A stretch of 43,931 nucleotides of DNA from Treponema sp. (GTDB taxonomy: Bacteria; Spirochaetota; Spirochaetia; Treponematales; Treponemataceae): NCBI GenBank assembly GCA_012519415.1, contig JAAYQG010000019.1, positions 1 through 43,931 of the forward strand, written 5' to 3'. Below are positions 7,582 to 15,323 of the stretch, in pieces (positions within the stretch are counted from its first letter, which is position 1; every line of letters starts with the position of its first letter). Made by a program: the position numbers and the translations under genes. The notes under the pieces were generated by a model, which was not told the origin of the DNA, did no database searches, and saw only the letters and a program-made list of their open reading frames with translations.

Positions 7582-9963
7582 TTACAAAGTTACGGCTTCA
7601 CGCTCTTGTCTTGCAATCAATTCTTGTTTTACACCAAGCTCAAGTAGCTGTGAAACATCAATAATTAACGAAACTGAACCATCACCAAGAATTGAAGCAC
7701 CAGCAATACCGGGCGAATTGGTAAACTGATCTCGAAGCGGTTTAATTACAACATCCTCTTCGCCTATCAAAGCATCAACCATAACACCAATTTTTTTATC
7801 TGTAGTGCCAACAATAACAATAAAATTATAATCTGATTCCTGTTTATTTTTTAAACCAAACAATCTATCAAGACGAATAATACTTATAACTTCATTACGA
7901 ACATTTAAAACTTCGTAATTATCAATTGTTGAAATTTCTTCCTTTCTAACACGAACACTTTCAATAACAGAAGCGATTGGAATTGAATAAACTTCTGTTG
8001 AAACACGAACCAAAAGACCTTGTATAATTGCCATAGTTAATGGAAGTCTTATACAAAATCTAGTGCCAAAGCCTTTTTCTGAAGTAACAACAACAGTACC
8101 GTTTAGTTTTTCAATTTGAGTTTTAACAACATCAAGACCTACACCGCGCCCCGAAACATTAGTAACTTTACTAGCTGTTGAAAATCCAGCTGCAAAAATC
8201 AACTGATATGCATCATGATCGGAGATAATCTTATTAGGATGAATCAACCCGCGTTCAATTGCTTTTTTTCTTACTTTTTCAACATCAATTCCTGCACCAT
8301 CATCAATTATTTCAATAACGATTATGTTGCCTTCGTTGCTTGCTTTTAATATAACTGTACCTTCTTCTTGTTTTCCGGCTTCGAGACGATCATCAGGACT
8401 TTCGATGCCATGATCCAAAGAATTGCGAACACAGTGCATAATCGGATCAAGCAAATCTTCTACGACAGCTTTATCAAGTTCTGTTTCTTCACCTTCAATA
8501 ACTAAATTAATTTTTTTATTTAAATCTCTTGAAAGATCTCTTACAACACGTGGAAAGCGTGAGAAAATCTGATTAATTTGAACCATGCGGATTTTCATTA
8601 CACCTTCTTGCAATTCACTTGCAACTCTGCCTAAATTCTGTGTTGAAGAACGGAATTTGCTTGCAGTTGTTTTGAAAGCCGCATCAAAACCATCAAACAT
8701 AGAAATTAAATCACCAAAATTATCATTTATATGTGCTTTAACTTCTTTTACCGTTGAGCCGCTTTGAACCGAATCAATCATTTTCGGAACTTGATCAAGA
8801 AGACGACGAACTTTATCTTTATATTCACTTTCAATTGTTTGTAATTGATTTTGCAAATCGCCAATAAGAATTGCTGCTTGGTTAAAAGATGCTTTTGTAA
8901 TAACAGTTTCACTTACAAGATTCATCAAATAATCAATACGTTTTGAATCTACACGAAGCACACTGCCCGACGCAGAATGACTATGATTGGCATTAGCACT
9001 TGCAACTTTTTTAGGTGAAGATAATTTTTGTTCTGATGAATTAGATTTTTCCGCATCTTCATTCGAAGATGTTTCATTTGCTGAAGAAGCAGTTTCTGTT
9101 GCAGAAGTTTTAACTGGTGCAGATTTAACAACTTCACTTCCGTCAAGCGCGATAGCTTTTGAAGAAATTGTAACATCCGTTAATGTAGTTGCTTTAACAA
9201 GCTGTGCTCCTGTTTCTTTTGTTGCAAGAAAATAAAAAACATTTTCATGAAATTCATCTTCATAAAGCTCATCAAAATCAGGAATTGTACGAAGGATATA
9301 GCCATGATTTTTTAAGACGGCAAAAACTTGAATACCGCCTACAGAATTCATCGGATTTGATTCATCAAAAACAACAGCAACACACCAGAGTTTATTTCCA
9401 TCAGTACATGCTTCTTTCATTTCAAGAAGCTCATATTCACTTAATGCGGGAATTCCTTCTATTTTAGACATAGGAAGAACAGGCTTCGCCGGCTTTGCAG
9501 TTTTTTGCGCCGATACGGTCTCCATAAGGCTGCCTGTTTTTTTCTTTGCGTTTTTCGAATCAGTACCTTTTGAAATAAAAGAACGAAGAGTATTAACAAT
9601 TGGCTGAACATCACCTTGATAAACAGAACCATTAGAACGCTCTTCAAGCATCACTTTAATAATATCAATTGAAGAAAGAAGTGTATCTACAACAGCACTT
9701 GTAACTTGAATTTTATCTGAGCGAATCTCATCGAGCAAATCTTCTACAACATGTGTAAAGCTTGAAAGTTCGTTCATTTCAACAGTAGCAGAACCACCTT
9801 TTAAGGTATGTGCAGCTCGGAAAATCTCATCAATAGCTTCATGATTCGTTGGGTCATTTTCAATAACGAGAATATTGCTTTCTAAGGTTGCAACTTGTTG
9901 ATCAGCTTCGGCAAAGAAATCTTTTAAAAGCTCTTCATTGTTCACATCAAGATAATCACTCAT
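7582..9963 (-). CDS. cheA: Chemotaxis histidine kinase CheA
   Basis: 793 residues from ATG 9963. Domains in order: HPt P1 with His52 in RAAHTLKGGSAT; a P2-like segment around residues 170-270; a Ser/Ala/Glu/Asn-rich linker; the P3 dimerisation helix pair; the P4 kinase with HCVRNSLDHGIE (N box), DDGAGID (G1) and GRGVGLDVVKT (G2); and the P5 CheW-like domain at the end. The frame stays open for 40 more codons upstream, but those residues are not CheA-like, and a -35/-10 pair lies directly before 9963. No Shine-Dalgarno precedes this ATG; the -10 ends 7 nt from it, suggesting a leaderless message. CheA autophosphorylates and feeds CheY. First gene of the che operon. Confidence 0.95.
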   Translation of the reverse strand: MSDYLDVNNEELLKDFFAEADQQVATLESNILVIENDPTNHEAIDEIFRAAHTLKGGSATVEMNELSSFTHVVEDLLDEIRSDKIQVTSAVVDTLLSSIDIIKVMLEERSNGSVYQGDVQPIVNTLRSFISKGTDSKNAKKKTGSLMETVSAQKTAKPAKPVLPMSKIEGIPALSEYELLEMKEACTDGNKLWCVAVVFDESNPMNSVGGIQVFAVLKNHGYILRTIPDFDELYEDEFHENVFYFLATKETGAQLVKATTLTDVTISSKAIALDGSEVVKSAPVKTSATETASSANETSSNEDAEKSNSSEQKLSSPKKVASANANHSHSASGSVLRVDSKRIDYLMNLVSETVITKASFNQAAILIGDLQNQLQTIESEYKDKVRRLLDQVPKMIDSVQSGSTVKEVKAHINDNFGDLISMFDGFDAAFKTTASKFRSSTQNLGRVASELQEGVMKIRMVQINQIFSRFPRVVRDLSRDLNKKINLVIEGEETELDKAVVEDLLDPIMHCVRNSLDHGIESPDDRLEAGKQEEGTVILKASNEGNIIVIEIIDDGAGIDVEKVRKKAIERGLIHPNKIISDHDAYQLIFAAGFSTASKVTNVSGRGVGLDVVKTQIEKLNGTVVVTSEKGFGTRFCIRLPLTMAIIQGLLVRVSTEVYSIPIASVIESVRVRKEEISTIDNYEVLNVRNEVISIIRLDRLFGLKNKQESDYNFIVIVGTTDKKIGVMVDALIGEEDVVIKPLRDQFTNSPGIAGASILGDGSVSLIIDVSQLLELGVKQELIARQEREAVTL

Positions 9964-9970
9964 AGATAAT

Positions 9971-9998
9971 ATTTTACCAGTTAAATGACATAAGTCAA
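9971..9998 (-). promoter_or_regulatory. cheA promoter (possibly leaderless)
   Basis: On the minus strand TTGACT (9998-9993) and TAAAAT (9976-9971) are 16 nt apart. Only 7 nt separate the -10 from the ATG at 9963, so transcription should begin at or next to the start codon. There is no ribosome site. Confidence 0.6.
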
Positions 9999-10382
9999 GC
10001 AGAAAAATTGTAGAAATTCGAGAATTTTTTATACAATTTGACCTGTAAAACCTTTGCAACGCATTAACATTGCAACTAATCACAAATCTGACTAGCGATA
10101 TTCACTATTTTCTGAAATTCCATTCGTTTTAGAAAAATAAACGCTTGTATAATTTTCTAAAATTTCAGTATAAAACACATTCTAACAAAATTCAAAAATA
10201 ATGTCGACACAATTACCACAACAATTAAATATTCAAAAAAACATTTTAAACAATATCCCACAACAGGTGAATAATAATTCCCGGAACAAAGCGTCGATAG
10301 TTTTTAAATATGTTCCTCAAAAAAAGCTTTTTTGAATTTTATTGATTAGAAAATTTTATAATAATTTATCGTGATTTTTTAC
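9999..10382. other. Divergent intergenic region between cheA and the dehydrogenase gene
   Basis: About 380 bp of very AT-rich sequence with no convincing reading frame. It holds the outer parts of the two divergent promoters and a palindrome, CAAAAAAAGCTTTTTTG, near 10318-10335. I see no other recognisable element here. Confidence 0.5.
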
Positions 10383-10411
10383 TTGAAAACTGTATACAAA
10401 AAGAATAAATT
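10383..10411 (+). promoter_or_regulatory. Promoter of the dehydrogenase gene (possibly leaderless)
   Basis: TTGAAA (10383-10388), 17-nt spacer, TAAATT (10406-10411), then 6 nt to ATG 10418. No Shine-Dalgarno, so the transcript may begin at the A of the start codon. Confidence 0.5.
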
Positions 10412-10417
10412 ATATAT

Positions 10418-11407
10418 ATGAAAATTATAATTCTTGATGGCTATGCACTTAATCCGGGTGATTTAAGTTGGGAAGGTTTTGAGCAGCTTGGAGAAGTTAC
10501 ATACTACAATCGAACATCAAAAGATGAGGTTATTGAGCGTGCCAAAGATGCAGAAATCTTGATTGTAAATAAAGTTTCTATTGATGAAAAAATAATGGAT
10601 AAATGCCCGCATCTTAAATATATAGGAGTACTTGCAACAGGTTACAATATAATAGATACAAAAGCCGCAAAACAGCGAAACATTACTGTAACAAATATTC
10701 CGTCTTATAGTACAAATGCTGTTGCACAAGCAGTATTTGCACTTTTAACAGAAATAACAAACGGAGTGCATGCACATAATCTTTCTGTAATGAACGGCGA
10801 TTGGTGCAATTCTCCTGATTTTTGCTACTGGATCCATCCAATGACAGAACTTGCAGGCAAAACATTCGGCATTGTAGGCTTTGGCTCAATCGGACAGCAA
10901 GTTGCAAAAATTGCATTAAGTTTTAACATGAACGTAATTGCATTTACTCGAAGCACTGAAAAAATTGATTCGTTCAATAAAAAATATGCAGTATTAAAAG
11001 ATGATTCTACACAACCTGTAAAAATTGTTTCCAAAGATGAATTATTTAAAAATTCAGATATACTCACATTGCATTGCCCGCTTACAGAAGAAACAAAAAA
11101 TTTTATAAATGACCAAACCATTAAAAAAATGAAGTCAAATGCAATTCTAATAAATACTTCAAGAGGCTTAATTGTAGATGAATTTGCTGTACGTAAAGCA
11201 CTTGATGAAAATCGACTTGGAGCTTTTGCATGTGATGTAATTTCTGTTGAACCGATGCAAAAAACAAATCCGCTGCTTAATGCGCCACGATGCATAATTA
11301 CACCTCACGTCGCATGGGCAGCTTTTGAAACCAGAAAACGACTTATGGATATTGCAACAACAAATCTAAAAGCTTTTTTAGATGGAAAACCGGTAAACAC
11401 AGTTTAA
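10418..11407 (+). CDS. D-2-hydroxyacid dehydrogenase, glycerate dehydrogenase-like
   Basis: 329 residues of the NAD-dependent D-isomer 2-hydroxyacid dehydrogenase family. The Rossmann motif GFGSIG is at 154-159, and the catalytic set is Arg249 (INTSRGLIVDE), Glu278 (DVISVEPM) and His297 (TPHVAWAAFETR). The early segment LKYIGVLATGYNIIDTKAAKQRNITVTNIPSYSTNAV is close to HprA-type hydroxypyruvate/glycerate dehydrogenases, which interconvert hydroxypyruvate and glycerate; the exact substrate cannot be fixed from sequence. The gene stands alone downstream of a divergent promoter region, 59 nt before the Mrp gene. Confidence 0.9.
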   Translation: MKIIILDGYALNPGDLSWEGFEQLGEVTYYNRTSKDEVIERAKDAEILIVNKVSIDEKIMDKCPHLKYIGVLATGYNIIDTKAAKQRNITVTNIPSYSTNAVAQAVFALLTEITNGVHAHNLSVMNGDWCNSPDFCYWIHPMTELAGKTFGIVGFGSIGQQVAKIALSFNMNVIAFTRSTEKIDSFNKKYAVLKDDSTQPVKIVSKDELFKNSDILTLHCPLTEETKNFINDQTIKKMKSNAILINTSRGLIVDEFAVRKALDENRLGAFACDVISVEPMQKTNPLLNAPRCIITPHVAWAAFETRKRLMDIATTNLKAFLDGKPVNTV

Positions 11408-11466
11408 TTTTAAAAACAAAAATCTTCAAAATAAATTTAAGGAATTAGAGTATTAGGAGGAGGAAT

Positions 11467-12315
11467 ATGAGCGAATCATGCAACCATGACTGTTCATCAT
11501 GCAGTTCAAATTGTGAACAAAGAACAGCGGAACAAACTGATTTTCATGAAAAACCGCATGAAAAATCAAACATCAAAAAAGTTATCGGTATTGTAAGTGG
11601 CAAGGGCGGCGTTGGGAAAAGTCTTGTAACTTCGCTACTTGCAGTTCAGGCTAAAAAAAACGGTCATCAAACAGCAATCCTTGATGCAGATATTACAGGA
11701 CCTTCAATTCCAAAATCATTCGGTATAAAAGAGCGTCCATTAGGAATGGACGACGGAATGTTGCCTGTAAAAAGTGCTTTAGGCATTAAGTTAATCTCTT
11801 TGAATCTTCTTCTTGAAAATGATACAGACCCTGTTGTGTGGCGAGGACCTGTTATTGCAGGAGCTGTAAAGCAATTTTGGACAGATGTAATTTGGGAAGA
11901 TGTAGATTTTATGTTTGTTGATATGCCTCCCGGAACAGGAGATGTTCCGCTTACTGTTTTTCAAACATTGCCAATAGACGGCATCGTTGTCGTTGCTTCT
12001 CCACAAGAACTTGTAGGAATGATTGTTGAGAAAGCAGTAAAAATGGCAAATATGATGAATATTCCGATAATTGCAATTGTCGAAAACATGAGTTATTTCA
12101 AATGCCCAGATTGCGGAAAAGAACATCATATTTTTGGAGAAAGTCGCATTGATTTTATTGCTGAAAAATTTGATATTGATACAGTATGTAAACTCCCAAT
12201 TGATCCAAATTTTGCAGCCGCAACAGATAAAGGTGAAATCGAAAAAGTAGATAGTTCTATTCTAAATAAAATCATCGAGAAAATTGGAAGATTTTGCGTT
12301 TCGCATGGGGTTTAA
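11467..12315 (+). CDS. Mrp/NBP35-type Fe-S cluster carrier ATPase
   Basis: 282 residues. Deviant Walker A SGKGGVGKS (about 44-52) and DADITGPS identify the Mrp/NBP35/ApbC family; VDMPPGTGDV is the Walker B region. Cys213 and Cys216 (FKCPDCGKEH) form the bridging CxxC. The N-terminus carries four extra cysteines (Cys5, 9, 12, 16), like the ferredoxin-type N-terminal motif of eukaryotic NBP35; many bacterial Mrp proteins lack it. The protein binds and transfers Fe-S clusters. The start has GGAGGAGG. The last six residues (CVSHGV) and the stop codon are encoded inside an intergenic repeat unit (12296-12347), so the natural C-terminus may have been altered by its insertion. Confidence 0.92.
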   Translation: MSESCNHDCSSCSSNCEQRTAEQTDFHEKPHEKSNIKKVIGIVSGKGGVGKSLVTSLLAVQAKKNGHQTAILDADITGPSIPKSFGIKERPLGMDDGMLPVKSALGIKLISLNLLLENDTDPVVWRGPVIAGAVKQFWTDVIWEDVDFMFVDMPPGTGDVPLTVFQTLPIDGIVVVASPQELVGMIVEKAVKMANMMNIPIIAIVENMSYFKCPDCGKEHHIFGESRIDFIAEKFDIDTVCKLPIDPNFAAATDKGEIEKVDSSILNKIIEKIGRFCVSHGV

Positions 12316-12549
12316 TCTGAAATTTGGGGATTATGCTAGCGAAACGCCAAGTTTGTGCGGAGCACAAACTTGAAGATTGAGTGTTCGGTGGGGTTTAATC
12401 TGAAATTTGGGGATTATGCTAGCGAAACGCCGAAGTTTGCGTTTTGCGTTTGGGTTGGTGCTACGAATTTGGGACTAATCTGGCAAAACGCCGGATTGGG
12501 CGTTCAGTTGGGTTAATCTAAAAATTAGGGTTTATACTAGCGAAACGGC
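12296..12549 (+). repeat. Mosaic of four intergenic repeat units
   Basis: Four related units of about 50 bp stand in tandem: 12296-12347 (termini GCGTTTCGC and GCGAAACGC), 12381-12431, 12439-12491 (termini GCGTTTTGC and GCAAAACGC) and 12500-12549. The interiors share GGGTTTAATCTGAAATTTG or GGTGCTACGAATTTGGGA. The termini differ between units but remain complementary within each intact unit. Between the first two units lies a perfect hairpin, AAGTTTGTGC / GCACAAACTT with loop GGA (12349-12371). The first unit overlaps the end of the Mrp gene. No coding capacity. From 12550 to 12667 I see only AT-rich sequence with a TTTTGTACAAAA palindrome. Confidence 0.85.
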
Positions 12550-12667
12550 ATAATTTTGTACAAAACATAAAGATTACTAGGGGTTAACCACGATTTCAGG
12601 ATAAATATAAGGCTCTGTGTTTTATAAGATTTACAACAAGTTTAAAAAATACAAGCTTTACCAATGT

Positions 12668-12744
12668 CCAGAAATGAAGCAAAATGACGTGCCTTTGCAG
12701 ACGCGTAGCGTCGAAACCGCACGGCACTTTTGCTTCATTTCTGG
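12668..12744. repeat. Long imperfect palindrome (77 bp)
   Basis: Outer arms of 17 bp (12668-12684 and 12728-12744) are perfectly complementary. After a 4-nt bulge the arms continue as GTGCC / GGCAC, and the loop contains a second hairpin, GACGC-GTA-GCGTC (12700-12712). It lies 6 bp from another repeat unit. It could be a folded RNA or a mobile-element end. Confidence 0.75.
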
Positions 12745-12750
12745 GAAAAT

Positions 12751-12803
12751 GCGTTTTGCGTTTGGGTTGGTGCTACGGATTTGGGACTAATCTGGCAAAA
12801 CGC
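12751..12803 (+). repeat. 53-bp intergenic repeat unit
   Basis: Identical to the unit at 12439-12491 except for one base, with perfect 9-bp inverted termini GCGTTTTGC / GCAAAACGC. It lies about 50 bp beyond the stop of the converging acyl-CoA synthetase gene. Confidence 0.85.
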
Positions 12804-12852
12804 CGGATTGGGCGGTGGGGTTTATTAAAAATTTGTAGTTGTGATACAATTT

Positions 12853-14586
12853 TTATTGTGCATCGTTTGCACGAATATCTTTGCGTTTAATTTTTCCGCT
12901 TATCGTTTTAGGAAGTTCGGAAACAAATTCAATAATTCTCGGATATTTATAAGGCGCAGTTGTTGTTTTTACAAATTTCTGAATATCTTTAACAAGTTCA
13001 TCGCTTGGTAAATAACCTTTTGCAAGAACTATTGTTGCTTTTACAACTTGACCGCGTACTTCATCTGGAGCTGCTGTAACGGCACATTCTACAACAGACG
13101 GATGTTGCATTAAAATGCTTTCTACTTCAAATGTTCCGATTCTATAGCCTGAACATTTAATTACATCGTCGCTTCTTCCTGTAAACCAGAAAAAACCATC
13201 TTCATCGCGCCAAGCTGTATCGCCGGTAAAATAATAACCATCTCGAATAACTTCAGCAGTTTTTTCTTTATCGCGATAATACTCTAAAAACAATCCCGGA
13301 AATGTTCCGTTTTTTAGCGGAAATGCAATTTCACCTTGCTCGCCGTCTTCACAAAGCTCATTTTCATCATTTAAAAGCACAGCATCATAATACGGGGCCG
13401 GTTTTCCTATTGAACCCGGTTTTACTTTTTCGTTTCCGAAATTCAAAAGCGAAAGAGTTGTTTCTGTTTGCCCGAATCCTTCTCGAAGTTCAAGTCCTGT
13501 AAGTTTTTTCCAGCGGTTGAAAACTTCTTCGCTCAAAGGTTCCCCTGCAGTTGAACAATGTTCAAGACAAGACATATCAAAAAAACTTAAATCTTCCTGA
13601 ATCAAAAATCTATAAATTGTAGGCGGTGCACAAAATGATGTGATTTTATACTTTTCAATCTGTTTTATTAAATCAATCGGCTTAAATTTTGCATGATAAT
13701 CATAAACAAATACGGCACATTCACATATAAACTGTCCATAAAGTTTTCCCCATACAGCTTTACCCCAACCTGTATCTGCTACTGTAAGGTGAAGACCGTC
13801 TTTTTTTACTTGCTGCCAATATTTTGCAGTTACAATATGCCCAAGTGGATAAGTCCAATCGTGAACAACAAGTTTAGGATGATTTGTTGTACCGCTTGTA
13901 AAATAAGCAATCATTATATCATCATTCGTATTGATTTTTGCACGTTCAGCTTTATTCGGATTTTGTTTTGGAGGAGTTTTTTCTACGCCTTTTACAAAAT
14001 CGAGCCAACCGTCGGGCAAATCTTTTGATTCATGCACAGTTCCGTCAGGGCTTGTACATTCAGTTCCATTGGGAATATCAAAACCGTAAGGATTTACTGC
14101 AATTCTTATTTTCAGCGTAGGACTTTTCGGCAAAGAATCATCAACATTCTTTAAAACATCTCCGTTGTGTACTGCAACAATAGCTTTTATAGATGCTGCG
14201 TTATTGCGATAGATAATATCATCTTTTGTAAGCATATGAGTGGCAGGAATTACTATTGCACCAAGTTTATGAAGTGCTAGAATTGAAATCCAAAACTCAT
14301 AGCGGCGTTGCAAAATCAGCATAACCATATCGCCTTTTTCAATTCCACAATCAGCGAAAAACTGTGCAGTTTTATCAGTACGCATTTTTAAATCTGCGTA
14401 GCTAAATTCATGGAACAAACCTTCATCATTTGTCCATACCAATGCACGAGATTGTCCTTTTTTTTCAGCGAGCACATCCATTACATCGTATGCAAAATTA
14501 AAATGTTCCGGTACGTTTATTTTATAATTTTGAAAAAAATCATCATAATTTTCAAAATCTGTTTTTGGCAGAAATAATTCTTCCAT
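12853..14586 (-). CDS. Acyl-CoA synthetase, medium/short-chain (AMP-forming)
   Basis: 577 residues from ATG 14586, chosen because GAGGA lies about 8 nt upstream (GTG 14601 would add five residues). It is an ANL-superfamily ligase: the P-loop reads FTSGTTNHPK, later motifs are REGFGQTET and FTGRSDDVIKCSGYRIG, and the catalytic lysine is in KTISGKIKRKD near the C-terminus. Overall it resembles the acetate/butyrate or ACSM-type branch. It makes acyl-CoA from a carboxylic acid, ATP and CoA. It lies 26 nt after an XRE-cupin regulator gene and downstream of a second ligase and the VOR-type oxidoreductase genes, which suggests short or branched-chain acids as substrates. The substrate is inferred from context. 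Confidence 0.9.
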   Translation of the reverse strand: MEELFLPKTDFENYDDFFQNYKINVPEHFNFAYDVMDVLAEKKGQSRALVWTNDEGLFHEFSYADLKMRTDKTAQFFADCGIEKGDMVMLILQRRYEFWISILALHKLGAIVIPATHMLTKDDIIYRNNAASIKAIVAVHNGDVLKNVDDSLPKSPTLKIRIAVNPYGFDIPNGTECTSPDGTVHESKDLPDGWLDFVKGVEKTPPKQNPNKAERAKINTNDDIMIAYFTSGTTNHPKLVVHDWTYPLGHIVTAKYWQQVKKDGLHLTVADTGWGKAVWGKLYGQFICECAVFVYDYHAKFKPIDLIKQIEKYKITSFCAPPTIYRFLIQEDLSFFDMSCLEHCSTAGEPLSEEVFNRWKKLTGLELREGFGQTETTLSLLNFGNEKVKPGSIGKPAPYYDAVLLNDENELCEDGEQGEIAFPLKNGTFPGLFLEYYRDKEKTAEVIRDGYYFTGDTAWRDEDGFFWFTGRSDDVIKCSGYRIGTFEVESILMQHPSVVECAVTAAPDEVRGQVVKATIVLAKGYLPSDELVKDIQKFVKTTTAPYKYPRIIEFVSELPKTISGKIKRKDIRANDAQ

Positions 14587-14612
14587 AACTTTATTCCTCA
14601 CAACTTGGTCAT

Positions 14613-15164
14613 CTATATTATGATTGCTAAAAATCTGGCGTTTTGTCCATTGAGTGCCTGCATTCCATGTGGCTTTGTTGCATCAAAATAAAGACTATCG
14701 CCTGCTTCAAGTTCCATCTCTTTACCGTCAACTACAATTTTCATTTTGCCTTCAAGAACATAATTAAACTCATGTCCCGGATGTGAATTAAAATGAATCT
14801 GTTTTGTTTCTTCCGGTGTAATTGTAACTAAAAACGGATCGGCTTTTCGTTGTGAAAAACCAAAAGCCAATGACTGATATTTATAATCGCTGCGTCTGGC
14901 TACAGAAAGTCCTTTATCTTTTTTGGTCAAAAAATAACTTTTCATGCGAGGTTCATTGCCGGAAATCAACACAGTTAAATCTATATCATATTGTTTAGCC
15001 ATACATTGCAAAACACCGAGAGGAATATCAACATTTCCTGATTCATAAAGATTGTATTGTTCTGTTGAAATTCCACAAACTTCTGCTGCTTCCCTTACAG
15101 AAACATCCATAACATCACGCAAACCTTTTAGACGTTCCGCAACTGCTTTAATTTCTTCGCTCAT
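14613..15164 (-). CDS. XRE-family regulator with C-terminal cupin domain
   Basis: 183 residues from ATG 15164, which has GGGAGG just upstream; the open frame runs 12 codons further through non-conserved sequence. Residues about 4-65 are a helix-turn-helix of the XRE/Cro type (LRDVMDVSVREAAEVCGISTEQYNLYESG). Residues about 110-180 are a cupin barrel (HFNSHPGHEFNYVLEGKMKIVVDGKEMELEAGDSLYFDATKPHGMQAL) that may bind a small ligand. It probably controls the neighbouring ligase genes. A second protein with the same domain order is encoded at 16995-17579. Confidence 0.9.
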   Translation of the reverse strand: MSEEIKAVAERLKGLRDVMDVSVREAAEVCGISTEQYNLYESGNVDIPLGVLQCMAKQYDIDLTVLISGNEPRMKSYFLTKKDKGLSVARRSDYKYQSLAFGFSQRKADPFLVTITPEETKQIHFNSHPGHEFNYVLEGKMKIVVDGKEMELEAGDSLYFDATKPHGMQALNGQNARFLAIII

Positions 15165-15234
15165 AACAACCTCCCATAAATGATAAAGTTTACATCGCAA
15201 ACTTGAAACGAAACTTAATTAGAAAGTGTAATAA

Positions 15235-15283
15235 AGACGATCTGTAGCGCGAGGCGCAATATTAGTCGAGCTACGAATCGTCT
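15235..15283. repeat. Inverted repeat, possible terminator of the ligase gene
   Basis: AGACGAT (15235-15241) pairs with ATCGTCT (15277-15283) and, after one mismatch and a wobble pair, GTAGC pairs with GCTAC, giving a stem of about 14 bp with a 21-nt loop. It lies about 40 bp past the ligase stop at 15324. It is followed on the minus strand by TTATT only, so its strength as a terminator is uncertain. A smaller hairpin (AAGTTT / AAACTT) lies at 15188-15204. Confidence 0.5.
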
Positions 15284-15323
15284 CTCCATTAACTTATTAA
15301 ATTCACAATATTGTGGTCATCTT

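Noticed and set aside
9964-10083. 40-codon N-terminal extension of CheA
   Set aside because: The added residues are not CheA-like and they overlap the -35/-10 pair that precedes ATG 9963.
10825-11295. 156-codon minus-strand frame opposite the dehydrogenase gene
   Set aside because: The plus-strand dehydrogenase has full catalytic motifs; the antisense frame has none.
12668-12744. Integron attC site
   Set aside because: The nested palindrome lacks the RYYYAAC/GTTRRRY core ends and no integron integrase is in the window.
12296-12803. CRISPR array
   Set aside because: Units are too long and uneven, spacers are themselves related repeats, units occur in both orientations across the window, and no cas gene is present.
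12684-12890. Open frame in the palindrome and repeat region before the acyl-CoA synthetase end
   Set aside because: It overlaps the 77-bp palindrome, a repeat unit and the end of a confident gene on the other strand; composition is not protein-like.
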